A DNA stretch of 37,077 nt from Clostridia bacterium (GTDB taxonomy: Bacteria > Bacillota > Clostridia > Oscillospirales > Acutalibacteraceae): positions 1-37,077 of the forward strand of contig CAADUC010000012.1 of the NCBI GenBank assembly GCA_900752115.1, written 5' to 3'. The first letter of the stretch is position 1, and each line of letters starts with the position of its first letter. Under the pieces are notes generated by a model. It saw only the letters and a program-made list of their open reading frames with translations. It was not told the DNA's origin and made no database searches. Position numbers and translations under genes: made by a program. Shown in pieces: positions 9,608-16,910 of this stretch.

Positions 9608-10816
9608 ATGGATAAAATTCAGATGAAAACGCCGCTCGTAGAAATGGACGGCGATGAGATGACGAGAGTCATCTGGAAAATGCTCAAGGAGATTCTGATC
9701 GCCCCTTACGTCGACCTCAAAACGGAGTATTATGATCTGGGCCTGAAGCACCGCGACGAAACGGCCGACCGTGTCACGGTGGAAAGCGCTGAGGCAACCA
9801 AGAAATACGGCGTCGCCGTCAAATGCGCCACCATTACCCCCAATGCAGCCCGGGTAAAGGAATACGATCTGCACGAGATGTGGAAATCGCCTAACGGTAC
9901 CATCCGCGCCATCCTGGACGGAACGGTTTTCCGTGCACCCATTCTTGTCAACGGGATTGTCCCCTTCCTGCCCGGCTGGAAGAAACCGATCACCATTGCC
10001 CGTCACGCCTACGGCGACGTTTACCGCAATACGGAATGCGTTGTACCCGCAGGCGGCCGTGCGGAGCTTGTTGTGACCGCTCCCGACGGCACCGAGACGC
10101 GCGAACTGATCCATGAGTTCAAGGGGCCCGGCGTCGTACAGGGACAGCATAATCTTGACGACAGCATTGGCAGCTTTGCGAGAGCGTGCTTCAATTACGC
10201 GCTCGACACCAAGCAGGATCTGTGGTTTGCCACCAAGGACACCATTTCCAAGAAATACGATCACCGCTTCAAGGATATTTTCCAGGAGATCTTCGACGCG
10301 GAGTATAAGGAGAAATTCGACGCCGCAGGCATTGAATACTTCTATACGCTGATCGATGACGCTGTGGCCCGTGTGATCCGTTCCGAGGGCGGCTTCATTT
10401 GGGCATGCAAAAATTATGACGGCGACGTGATGAGCGACATGGTCGCTACCGCTTTCGGCAGCCTTGGCCTGATGACGAGCGTTCTCGTCTCCCCTGACGG
10501 CGTATACGAGTATGAGGCGGCGCACGGCACCGTCACCCGCCATTACTACAAGTGGCTCAAGGGCGAGGAAACCTCCACCAATTCCATGGCAACGCTTTTC
10601 GCATGGACGGGCGCGCTGCGCAAACGCGGCGAACTGGACAACATCCCTGAGCTGTGCGAATTTGCCGGAAAGCTGGAGCAGGCTTCTGTGCAGACCATTG
10701 AGGACGGCGTCATGACAGGCGACCTGATCCCCCTGTCCTCCCTGCCGAACAAACGCAAGGTAGATACGGAGACCTTCCTTCGTGAGGTCGCCAAGCGTCT
10801 GGAAGCTTTGCTGTAA
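9608..10816 (+). CDS. icd: isocitrate dehydrogenase, NADP-dependent
   Basis: A 402-residue enzyme that oxidatively decarboxylates isocitrate to 2-oxoglutarate with NADP. The opening [13 protein letters not shown], the block TITPNAARV, the substrate-binding SPNGTIR segment and [19 protein letters not shown] are typical of the homodimeric eukaryote-like (subfamily II) NADP enzymes rather than the Escherichia coli type. [17 protein letters not shown] is the metal and cofactor region near the C-terminus. GGGAGG lies nine bases before the ATG, and the gene follows acn by 43 bp. With aconitase it supplies 2-oxoglutarate and NADPH for glutamate synthesis. The gene order acn-icd-rex suggests that supply is tied to redox state. 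Confidence 0.96.
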   Translation: MDKIQMKTPLVEMDGDEMTRVIWKMLKEILIAPYVDLKTEYYDLGLKHRDETADRVTVESAEATKKYGVAVKCATITPNAARVKEYDLHEMWKSPNGTIRAILDGTVFRAPILVNGIVPFLPGWKKPITIARHAYGDVYRNTECVVPAGGRAELVVTAPDGTETRELIHEFKGPGVVQGQHNLDDSIGSFARACFNYALDTKQDLWFATKDTISKKYDHRFKDIFQEIFDAEYKEKFDAAGIEYFYTLIDDAVARVIRSEGGFIWACKNYDGDVMSDMVATAFGSLGLMTSVLVSPDGVYEYEAAHGTVTRHYYKWLKGEETSTNSMATLFAWTGALRKRGELDNIPELCEFAGKLEQASVQTIEDGVMTGDLIPLSSLPNKRKVDTETFLREVAKRLEALL

Positions 10817-10861
10817 TTGCCCTTCCCGTCTCTGACAGTCTATTAGGAGGTCCTATTACCA

Positions 10862-11515
10862 ATGCCAAAACTTGAAAATATCTCCATGTCGGTAATACGC
10901 CCCCTGCCGCGCTACCATCGTTTTCTGAGCCAGCTTCGCGAGAAGGGTGTGACACGGATTTCCTCCACAGAGCTTTCCTCCAGACTCGGGCTGACCGCCT
11001 CTCAGATCCGGCAGGACCTGAACTGCTTCGGCGGCTTCGGTCAGCAAGGGTATGGATACATTGTTGATCAGCTCTGCGACGAGATAGGCAGCATTCTTGG
11101 TTTACAGAATCAATACAAGGCTATTTTGGTCGGCGCCGGAAATCTTGGGCAGGCAATTGCCTCCCATATGAATTTCTCGGACGACGGGTTTACGCTTGCC
11201 GGCATCTTCGATAGCTCTCCCTTTAAAATCGGCAACCGAATCAACGGAATTGAAGTCCTCGACATGGAAAAGCTGGAACAGTTCTGCGCCCGCGAAAAAC
11301 CGGTGATGGCGGTTCTCTGCGTTCCGCGCGAGGCTGTCAGCGAATTGAGCGATCGGCTGTATGAACTTGGGATCCGCAGCTTCTGGAATTTCAGCCATTA
11401 CGACATTGCAATCAGGCATCCGGATGCGATTGTGGAAAACGTTCACCTCAACGACAGCCTGATGACACTCTGCTATCAGATCAACAACGCATCACAACAT
11501 TCAGACAAAGAATGA
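10862..11515 (+). CDS. rex: redox-sensing transcriptional repressor Rex
   Basis: A 217-residue NADH/NAD-sensing repressor. The N-terminal winged helix (about residues 1-75) contains IRPLPRYHRFL and ASQIRQDLNCFGGFGQQGYGY, the DNA-recognition region highly conserved in Rex. It is followed by a Rossmann domain with the dinucleotide motif VGAGNLGQAI (about residues 85-94) and a C-terminal domain-swap helix. Family knowledge: a high NADH/NAD ratio releases Rex from operators in front of fermentation and energy genes. The start ATG has AGGAGG 11 bases upstream, a longish spacer. It is the last gene of the acn-icd unit and is closed by a strong terminator. A clear Rex box was not found in front of acn, so autoregulation is not shown. 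Confidence 0.95.
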   Translation: MPKLENISMSVIRPLPRYHRFLSQLREKGVTRISSTELSSRLGLTASQIRQDLNCFGGFGQQGYGYIVDQLCDEIGSILGLQNQYKAILVGAGNLGQAIASHMNFSDDGFTLAGIFDSSPFKIGNRINGIEVLDMEKLEQFCAREKPVMAVLCVPREAVSELSDRLYELGIRSFWNFSHYDIAIRHPDAIVENVHLNDSLMTLCYQINNASQHSDKE

Positions 11516-11516
11516 C

Positions 11517-11553
11517 AAAAAAATCGCCGGACGCGCCCGCCCGGCGATTTTTT
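11517..11553 (+). terminator. rho-independent terminator after rex
   Basis: The stem AAATCGCCGG / CCGGCGATTT is closed by a 10-base loop and followed by a run of six T. It begins two bases after the rex stop codon. Confidence 0.92.
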
Positions 11554-11686
11554 ATAGCGCTCCCAACGGAAGTATGATACAATGAAGACGAGATTTTCGG
11601 CTTTTCTGCAGGTTTTAGCCGCCGAATTATCTCGCACTCAAACCATTGCGGCGCACTCCGGATGCCGCGGAAAAGGAGACGTCTCT

Positions 11687-12262
11687 ATGAACCCTCTCAT
11701 TCTCACCATTATTATCCTCGTCATTGTCGTTGTCGCCGTTGTCCTGGGACTGGTTTTCTGGTTCATTTCCGGATACAACAAGCTGGTCAAGCTTTCTTCC
11801 CGTGTGGACAACAGCTGGGCACAAATCGACGTACAGCTCAAGCAGCGCTTCGATCTGATTCCCAATCTGGTTGAAACAGTCAAGGGCTTTGCTTCCCATG
11901 AGAAGAGCCTCCTCGAGGATGTAACCAAATGGCGTGCCGCCGCTCTCCATGCAAGCTCCAGAAAATCGACGCTCGAAAACAGCGCCCATCTTGATCAGGC
12001 AGTACGGAATTTGTTCGTCAGCGTCGAACAGTACCCTGAGGTCCGTTCCAACGCCAATTTTCTCGACCTTCAGGCGCGCCTCACCGAGCTGGAAAAGAAA
12101 GTTGCCATTTCCCGTCAGTTCTACAACGATACTGTCATGCGCTACAACGAAGCCATTGAGCAAATGCCGGGCCGGTTGATTGCCGGGATGTTCCATTTTG
12201 AACCCAAAGAATATTTCCAGGCGTTCGATAACGAGCGCAGCGCCCCGCAGGTTAAGTTCTAA
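11687..12262 (+). CDS. lemA: LemA family membrane protein
   Basis: A 191-residue protein with one N-terminal membrane segment (about residues 3-25, Ile/Val-rich) and a long helical domain. The LemA hallmarks are KLVKLSSRVDNSWAQIDVQLKQR followed by DLIPNLVETVKGF, and later RQFYNDTVMRYNE and PxxLIAGMFHF near the end. The family's function is not settled; members often sit next to large membrane proteins of the DUF2207 family, as here. GGAG lies eight bases before the ATG at 11687; a longer reading from 11582 has no ribosome site. The gene lies behind the rex terminator, with only weak promoter-like bases (TATGAT near 11574), and 19 bp before its partner. Confidence 0.93.
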   Translation: MNPLILTIIILVIVVVAVVLGLVFWFISGYNKLVKLSSRVDNSWAQIDVQLKQRFDLIPNLVETVKGFASHEKSLLEDVTKWRAAALHASSRKSTLENSAHLDQAVRNLFVSVEQYPEVRSNANFLDLQARLTELEKKVAISRQFYNDTVMRYNEAIEQMPGRLIAGMFHFEPKEYFQAFDNERSAPQVKF

Positions 12263-12281
12263 AATTTTCAGGAGGTTCTAC

Positions 12282-14243
12282 ATGAAAAAGCGGCGCAGCA
12301 TACTTTCTATCTTTGCCATTCTCCTCCTTCCCGTCCTTCTCTTCTCCGGCTGCCAAAGCTATGACGACGATGCCGATCAGCTGCTTCGAGCCGTCGATGT
12401 ACAAGCCGAGGTGCTGGAAAACGGCAATATGCACATAACGGAACGATGGGACATCACACTGTATGATCGCGGAAGGGATTACAGCAATCTGTTTAAATCC
12501 TTCCCCTATTCCGATGAACAACAGATAACGGACTTTTCCGTGACCGATAACGAGAGCGGGGAAACTTATACTTTTGAAGGAGAATTTCGTTCCCTGTATG
12601 AACTGAGCGAAGAACCGGGAACGTGTTATCTGATACAAAACGGATCCGAAACGGAAATCGGATGGTTTATGCCGCCGGTGGAAGAAGGAGACGCCAGCTT
12701 TACGCTCTCCTACACCGTGACAAATGCAATTGAGCGCTACGACGATGTCGGCGTTCTGTATTACGGCTTCATCGGCAGCGAGTTTTCCATTCCCATCAAA
12801 AGCTTTTCTGCAGAAATTTCTCTTCCGGAGGGCGCTTCCCAGCAGGAGCTGCGCGGCTGGCTGCATTGCGCATCAGCCAGTTCCAGCTTCCTGGAAATTC
12901 AATCCGGCAGCCAAATTACCCTGACTGCCGAGGAAATCCCCGCCGGAACCTTTCTGGAAACCCGTGTCTGCGCGCCGGCCTCCCTCTTTCCTGACGCCTC
13001 GCGTGTCAGCAGCGGGCAGGTACTGGAGCAAATTGCCGCCGAGGAGCAGCAGTGGGCAGAAGAATGGGAAGCTGCTCAGGCACGTGAACGCCTCTTTGCC
13101 ATTCTCTCCGTCGTGGCCGCCGCCGTCATGATTCTGGCCGGGCTTGCGCTGGGCATATTCTGCAAAATACGCAAACGCCGCCATAAGGTGGAAAGCCCCG
13201 AGTATTACCGGGAAATTCCGGAGGGATCCAGCCCAGGCGGAGCAGCCAGTCTCTACTATTATTACAATGGCGGCATCAACAACAGCAAAACAAAAAGCAA
13301 TGTGGCCGCCGCCACCATGATGAGCCTGGCGAGAAAAGGTTGGATCGCCTTTGAGGATAATCCGTATGGGAGTGCCACCAAGGACAAAGACGATGACATC
13401 CTGATTCGCGTGGGGCAAGGCGGAGAACCTTTAACTCCAAGCGAACAGAGCTTTTATGGACTTCTCGCTGACGCTGCGTGCGAGCATCCGGATAACGGCA
13501 TGACATTGGAGAATTTTGAGAGTTACGCAAAGCATCACCCGAGAAAATACCAGGACGATATACAGAAGTTCGTAAACCTGTGCCGCAATGAAATCGCCCC
13601 TAAAGGTTTCTTTGAAAACGAACTTGTCGTCGTCAAGCTGACACGCGTTCTCGCTGTCCTTTGCTTTATCCTGGCGTTTGTCCTGTTCGCCATAAGTGAT
13701 GGTACTTTGGTCGTTATCTCAGCCGGCCTGTTTATCGGTGCGCTCCTGGCATTGATTCTCAGTTCCGGTACGCCCCGCCTGAGCGTCAAAGGGGAAACGG
13801 AGCTTGGACTGTGGAACGGACTGAAGCAATTCATGCTTGACTTTTCCAACATGAAGGAATACGGCGTTTTCCAGCTTCCTCTTTGGGAAGAGTATCTGGT
13901 TTATGCGGCAATGATGGGAATATCCGAAGAGGTCATGGAACAGCTGCAAAAAGCTTATCCGCAGGTCTGGACCCCCAACGAGGGCGAACCGGTTTACTTC
14001 CCGCGCACCTCCTACCTGTATTGGATGTACCACCCCATGTATCATCGCCACACCTCCTATCTGTTCTGTCGCCAGCTCAGCCATACCATGGAAAATGCCG
14101 GTCGTGCGGCGCAGAACGCCATCGATGCCATGCAGCGCAAATCCTCCGGCGGCAGAGGAATCGGCGGAAGCGGTTTCGGCGGCGGTGGATTTGGCGGCGG
14201 TGGCGGCGGCTTCGGTTCCGGCGGAGGCGGCGGAGCTCGCTGA
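12282..14243 (+). CDS. DUF2207 domain membrane lipoprotein
   Basis: A 653-residue protein. It begins with a lipoprotein signal peptide whose lipobox is LLFSGC (Cys24). The extracellular beta-rich DUF2207 domain follows (about 40-270), then a membrane helix near residues 297-320, a soluble stretch, two more helices (about 450-490) and a Gly/Phe/Ser-rich tail (about 625-653) that is almost all glycine. This architecture (signal, DUF2207, membrane helices, glycine tail) is standard for the family; its function is unknown. The lipobox may simply be a signal-peptidase site, because some relatives have no Cys. The ATG has GGAGG six bases upstream. It is paired with lemA 19 bp upstream, and the two probably act together in the envelope. 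Confidence 0.88.
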   Translation: MKKRRSILSIFAILLLPVLLFSGCQSYDDDADQLLRAVDVQAEVLENGNMHITERWDITLYDRGRDYSNLFKSFPYSDEQQITDFSVTDNESGETYTFEGEFRSLYELSEEPGTCYLIQNGSETEIGWFMPPVEEGDASFTLSYTVTNAIERYDDVGVLYYGFIGSEFSIPIKSFSAEISLPEGASQQELRGWLHCASASSSFLEIQSGSQITLTAEEIPAGTFLETRVCAPASLFPDASRVSSGQVLEQIAAEEQQWAEEWEAAQARERLFAILSVVAAAVMILAGLALGIFCKIRKRRHKVESPEYYREIPEGSSPGGAASLYYYYNGGINNSKTKSNVAAATMMSLARKGWIAFEDNPYGSATKDKDDDILIRVGQGGEPLTPSEQSFYGLLADAACEHPDNGMTLENFESYAKHHPRKYQDDIQKFVNLCRNEIAPKGFFENELVVVKLTRVLAVLCFILAFVLFAISDGTLVVISAGLFIGALLALILSSGTPRLSVKGETELGLWNGLKQFMLDFSNMKEYGVFQLPLWEEYLVYAAMMGISEEVMEQLQKAYPQVWTPNEGEPVYFPRTSYLYWMYHPMYHRHTSYLFCRQLSHTMENAGRAAQNAIDAMQRKSSGGRGIGGSGFGGGGFGGGGGGFGSGGGGGAR

Positions 14244-14355
14244 GCCTGAAAACGAATGTTTCCTTTTTCGGCTTAAAGCCCTTCCTCCATGAGGAAATCA
14301 GTCACTATTTTTCTTTGTTTTGTACATAAGAAACTTTTAAACAAAGATACAGATA

Positions 14356-14395
14356 AAAAGAGCTGGCAAATCCAAACGGATTTGCCAGCTCTTTT
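14356..14395. terminator. bidirectional terminator between the DUF2207 gene and the arsenic-type cassette
   Basis: A perfect 18-base-pair stem, left arm 14356-14373 and right arm 14378-14395, has a four-base AAAC loop, with A-run and T-run ends so it can work in both directions. It separates the plus-strand lemA/DUF2207 unit from the minus-strand cassette. The rest of 14244-14532 holds only a possible 23-codon frame (14458-14529). Confidence 0.92.
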
Positions 14396-14457
14396 AGCGG
14401 TTTGATTTCCTTCTCTGCAGAATAGCTGTTAAACACCTCCAAAACCAAACAGCTTGC

Positions 14458-14529
14458 CTAAAGTTCCTGGTATTTGACTGCAACAGGAATTGTGGACGTA
14501 CGCAAAGTCTGTCCTTGGCTTCTAGACAT
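14458..14529 (-). other. possible 23-codon frame or gene remnant after the thioredoxin-like gene
   Basis: An ATG three bases after the thioredoxin-like stop opens a 23-residue frame ending VAVKYQEL and a TAG. A GGGGG run lies before it. Just past the stop another frame reads GTLGKLFGFGGV, so the pair could be the frameshifted end of one older gene. I do not recognise a family. It may be non-coding. Confidence 0.2.
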
Positions 14530-14532
14530 GAT

Positions 14533-14871
14533 TTACCCCCGAACCTTTTGGATCAGTGCCTTTGCTTCGTCTTTTTTCAAAACCTTGCCATAGGACACGA
14601 CTTTTCCATCCACTACCAGTGCCGGAGTCGTCATGACCCCGTAAGCGGCAATCTGTGTGAAATCGGTCACATGGTCGATGGTTGTTCCCATCCCCAACTC
14701 TGACAGCGCCTCGCGGGTGGCCTGCTCCAAAGCGTTGCATTTGGCACAGCCGGAGCCAAGAACTTTGACACCGCTGGATGCTTTCCCCGCCTCTGCTTGA
14801 GCCATTGTCTCAGGCGTACAGCTGCCGCAGCAACAAGAAGGTTTTTCCTCTTTTTTGTGAAACAGTCTCAT
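14533..14871 (-). CDS. thioredoxin-like redox-active disulfide protein (TM0996/MTH895 type)
   Basis: A 112-residue protein. The N-terminal 35 residues are unusual, basic then cysteine-rich (CCCGSC), and the remaining 75 form a small thioredoxin fold with the active-site motif GSGCAKCNAL and the cis-proline block VMTTPALVVDGKVV. This matches the redox-active disulfide protein 2 group (TIGR00412). It should act as a small thiol reductant in the cytosol, and here probably serves the arsenic or metal response: it follows the permease by 17 bp in an ArsR-controlled unit. The extra cysteines may bind the metalloid; that is inference. AGGAGG lies upstream of the ATG. Confidence 0.88.
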   Translation of the reverse strand: MRLFHKKEEKPSCCCGSCTPETMAQAEAGKASSGVKVLGSGCAKCNALEQATREALSELGMGTTIDHVTDFTQIAAYGVMTTPALVVDGKVVSYGKVLKKDEAKALIQKVRG

Positions 14872-14888
14872 GGTTCATACCTCCTAAG

Positions 14889-15890
14889 CTAAATGAAAAG
14901 AAATTGAAATGTATTGAACAAGCAGCCTACCAGAACAATGCCAACGGTGCAGACGCCGACAAACAGGGCCAGCAGCTTCGGCTTGATTGCCTTCCGCAGC
15001 ATAATGAGGGACGGTAAACTCAGCGTTGTCACCGCCATCATAAAGGACAGAATGGTGCCGAGCTGTGCACCTTTTGCCAGCAGGGCTTCCGCCACCGGAA
15101 TGGTACCGAAAATATCCGCATACATGGGAACCCCCACCAGGGTCGCCAGGAGCACACCGAAGGGATTGTTGCTGCCCAGTACAGTCGTGATCCAGCTTTC
15201 CGGTATCCAGTTATGGATTACTGCGCCAATTCCCACCCCCACCAAAATATAAGGAAATACTTTTTTAAAGGTGGAAGCGACCTGCTCTTTTGCGTACTGC
15301 ACACGCTCTTTGCGGGTAAGGGTGGGAGACTCAATATCGACGCTTCCAGCGGAAAGAATAAAGCTTTCCACATACTTTCCCATGTGCAGCTTCTCAATGA
15401 TTGTGCCGCCCACCACAGCGATCGCCAACCCCACCAGCACATAGATAACCGCCACTTTTGCCCCAAAGATACTCATGAGAAGGATCAAGCTTCCCAAATC
15501 TACCATGGGAGAGGAAATCAGAAAAGAGAAGGTCACCCCTAAAGGAAGTCCTGCACTGGTAAAGCCAATAAACAGCGGGATGGAGGAGCAGGAACAGAAA
15601 GGCGTTACGGTTCCCAACAAAGCCGAGAGAATATTTGCGCCCATTCCATGAAACCGGCCCAGAATTTTCTTGCTTCGTTCCGGGGGGAAATAGCTTTGGA
15701 TGTAGGAGATGACAAAAATCAGGAAACATAATAGGACGGTAATTTTGATGACATCATAGAGGAAAAACTGAACGCTGCCGCCCATCCGCCCGTTTACGTC
15801 CAGTCCTAAGGCAGACAAACCGCTGCCAATCAATTGGTTCAGCCACTTCATTCCCAAAATCTCATCTTGAAAAAATTGCCATACACCCAT
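14889..15890 (-). CDS. ArsP-like permease (DUF318 family)
   Basis: A 333-residue polytopic membrane protein of the DUF318/ArsP family, with about eight hydrophobic segments. The diagnostic block GTVTPFCSCSSIPLFIGF lies about a third of the way in. In Campylobacter ArsP the paired Cys of this motif bind trivalent organoarsenicals for export. A second repeat shows LVGVPMYADIFGTIPVAEALL. The neighbouring arsR and thioredoxin-like genes and the two operators support a metalloid efflux role, but the substrate is inferred. I chose the ATG at 15890, which has GAGG eight bases upstream; the ATG at 15920 sits inside the operator-promoter region without a ribosome site. Confidence 0.9.
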   Translation of the reverse strand: MGVWQFFQDEILGMKWLNQLIGSGLSALGLDVNGRMGGSVQFFLYDVIKITVLLCFLIFVISYIQSYFPPERSKKILGRFHGMGANILSALLGTVTPFCSCSSIPLFIGFTSAGLPLGVTFSFLISSPMVDLGSLILLMSIFGAKVAVIYVLVGLAIAVVGGTIIEKLHMGKYVESFILSAGSVDIESPTLTRKERVQYAKEQVASTFKKVFPYILVGVGIGAVIHNWIPESWITTVLGSNNPFGVLLATLVGVPMYADIFGTIPVAEALLAKGAQLGTILSFMMAVTTLSLPSLIMLRKAIKPKLLALFVGVCTVGIVLVGCLFNTFQFLFI

Positions 15891-15925
15891 TCCGAAAACC
15901 TCTCTTTGCCTAGAATCCATATCAT

Positions 15926-15941
15926 ATCAAAAATTTTTGAT
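15926..15941. promoter_or_regulatory. predicted ArsR operator in front of the permease gene
   Basis: ATCAAAAATTTTTGAT is a perfect 16-base palindrome 36 bases before the permease ATG. A near copy, differing at one central base, sits at the arsR transcription start (16310-16325). Read on the minus strand, TATGAT follows it directly and may be the -10 of a permease promoter. Confidence 0.7.
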
Positions 15942-15954
15942 GTTTTATCCTGAA

Positions 15955-15985
15955 ATAAACGCCATCGGGGTGGGATGGCGTTTAT
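15955..15985 (-). terminator. hairpin after arsR, probable weak terminator or attenuator
   Basis: The stem ATAAACGCCATC / GATGGCGTTTAT has a seven-base loop. It overlaps the arsR stop codon and is followed on the minus strand by only a short T-rich stretch. It separates arsR from the permease promoter region, so it may let some read-through reach the permease. Confidence 0.6.
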
Positions 15986-16296
15986 CTTTCGCAGGAAGAA
16001 CAACGATTTTCTTGTTCTGCATCGGAGGTCAAAATGGCGCGCAGCCGTTCCAGCGCCCACGCTCTTCCAGATGCACTCAAGCGGTAATATGTCCATTTGC
16101 CTTCCTGCCGACTGACTACGATACCGGAATCGCACAGGATTTTCATGTGATAGGACAGCCCGGATTGCGTCAAATCCATTGGTTCCTGCAAGACACAAGC
16201 ACATTTCTCGCCGCTGCGCAATTGTTCCAAAATGGCAAGGCGCTTCGGATCACACAGCGCCTTAAACACCTTGGCGTCCTCCTGGTGGTTTCCCAT
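15982..16296 (-). CDS. arsR: ArsR family metalloid-responsive repressor
   Basis: A 104-residue winged-helix repressor. It opens with VFKALCDPKRLAILEQL, the standard ArsR helix, followed by the metal site GEKCACVLQE, whose Cys-x-Cys is the arsenite- or antimonite-binding pair of classic ArsR. The recognition helix is TQSGLSYHMKILCDSGIV, and the wing RQEGKWTYYRL. A C-terminal CSSC adds two more thiols. In this family metal binding releases the DNA. Its own promoter and operator lie directly upstream, so it represses itself and, through the second operator, the permease and thioredoxin-like genes. I took the ATG at 16296, preceded by GGGGTGAG; earlier TTG/ATG codons fall inside the operator. Confidence 0.93.
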   Translation of the reverse strand: MGNHQEDAKVFKALCDPKRLAILEQLRSGEKCACVLQEPMDLTQSGLSYHMKILCDSGIVVSRQEGKWTYYRLSASGRAWALERLRAILTSDAEQENRCSSCER

Positions 16297-16309
16297 CTGC
16301 TCACCCCAC

Positions 16310-16325
16310 ATCAAAAACTTTTGAT
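16310..16325. promoter_or_regulatory. predicted ArsR operator at the arsR transcription start
   Basis: ATCAAAAACTTTTGAT is palindromic except at one central base and matches the permease operator in 15 of 16 positions. It lies six bases downstream of the arsR -10, over the expected RNA start, where a bound repressor would block initiation. Confidence 0.72.
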
Positions 16326-16331
16326 ATGATT

Positions 16332-16360
16332 AGTATATGCAGCAAAGACTCGTTTGTCAA
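16332..16360 (-). promoter_or_regulatory. predicted sigma-A promoter of arsR
   Basis: On the minus strand, a perfect TTGACA (16355-16360) and TATACT (16332-16337) are separated by 17 bases. The RNA would start near 16325, inside the operator, with a leader of about 30 bases. Confidence 0.82.
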
Positions 16361-16746
16361 TAGCGATTCCATCCTTTTATCGTTTTCACCGTTTATCCCG
16401 CTCAACGAAACGCCGGGAATGACCGTGGTCTTTCCCGGCCTGTTCCACCGGTTTTCAGCCTGTACCGCTGCATTTCCCTGCTCCGAGCAAAGGTTCCTCC
16501 TGCCATGCTCCTAGCCGGCAGAGATTTTCCACAGGACTTTTTGTTCCTCCCGCTTGACTTCCTGCACACGGTCCGACAGACGGGTGTTCCTCTCCTCCCC
16601 CACTTGATCCTCCCCTGCAAACAAACAAAATTCCCCCTCAGCTTTACATAGGTCCGGTACAGGGAACACAGCGCCTTCACAATTTAGGCCATCAGGGACT
16701 TCGCCCATTCTCCCGTCAGTCCCGATCTGTATCCAGCAACACGCAA
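16361..16746. other. unexplained stretch, possible minus-strand gene remnant
   Basis: No intact gene is recognised. On the minus strand a 65-residue frame (16511-16708) reads GLNCEGAVFPVPDLCKAEGEF and ends EVKREEQKVLWKISAG. An overlapping 92-residue frame lies at 16402-16680. The Glu/Lys/Arg-rich, helix-like end of the first looks like the end of a real protein that has lost its front, perhaps a mobile-element gene. No family match can be given. There is no good ribosome site before either frame. Confidence 0.3.
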
Positions 16747-16787
16747 AAAACCGTCCTGCCGAATAAATCGTTCAGCAGGGCGGTTTT
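16747..16787 (-). terminator. rho-independent terminator downstream of guaA
   Basis: The stem AAAACCGTCCTGC / GCAGGGCGGTTTT has one wobble pair. On the minus strand it is followed by six T (the A-run at 16745-16750). It lies about 125 bp after the guaA stop. The T-rich right end means it could also act on plus-strand RNA. Confidence 0.8.
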
Positions 16788-16910
16788 ACTTGTCTCTTTG
16801 TGACTATTTTTCGGAATACCGAATCAATACAAATCGTATCAATCCAGAGCAAGAGCCGTATCAGCGGGCAGAAACTGCTGCACAAATGCAGATTTGCACC
16901 ATTTTAACGG

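Noticed and set aside
7537..10543. Long minus-strand frames (511 and 337 codons) opposite acn and icd
   Set aside because: Both are shadows of well-recognised enzymes on the plus strand; the 511-codon frame also runs over the acn promoter region.
14458..14529. Short frame after the thioredoxin-like gene as a selenoprotein read through its stop
   Set aside because: Its stop is TAG, not TGA, and no selenocysteine insertion hairpin follows. I kept it only as a possible remnant.
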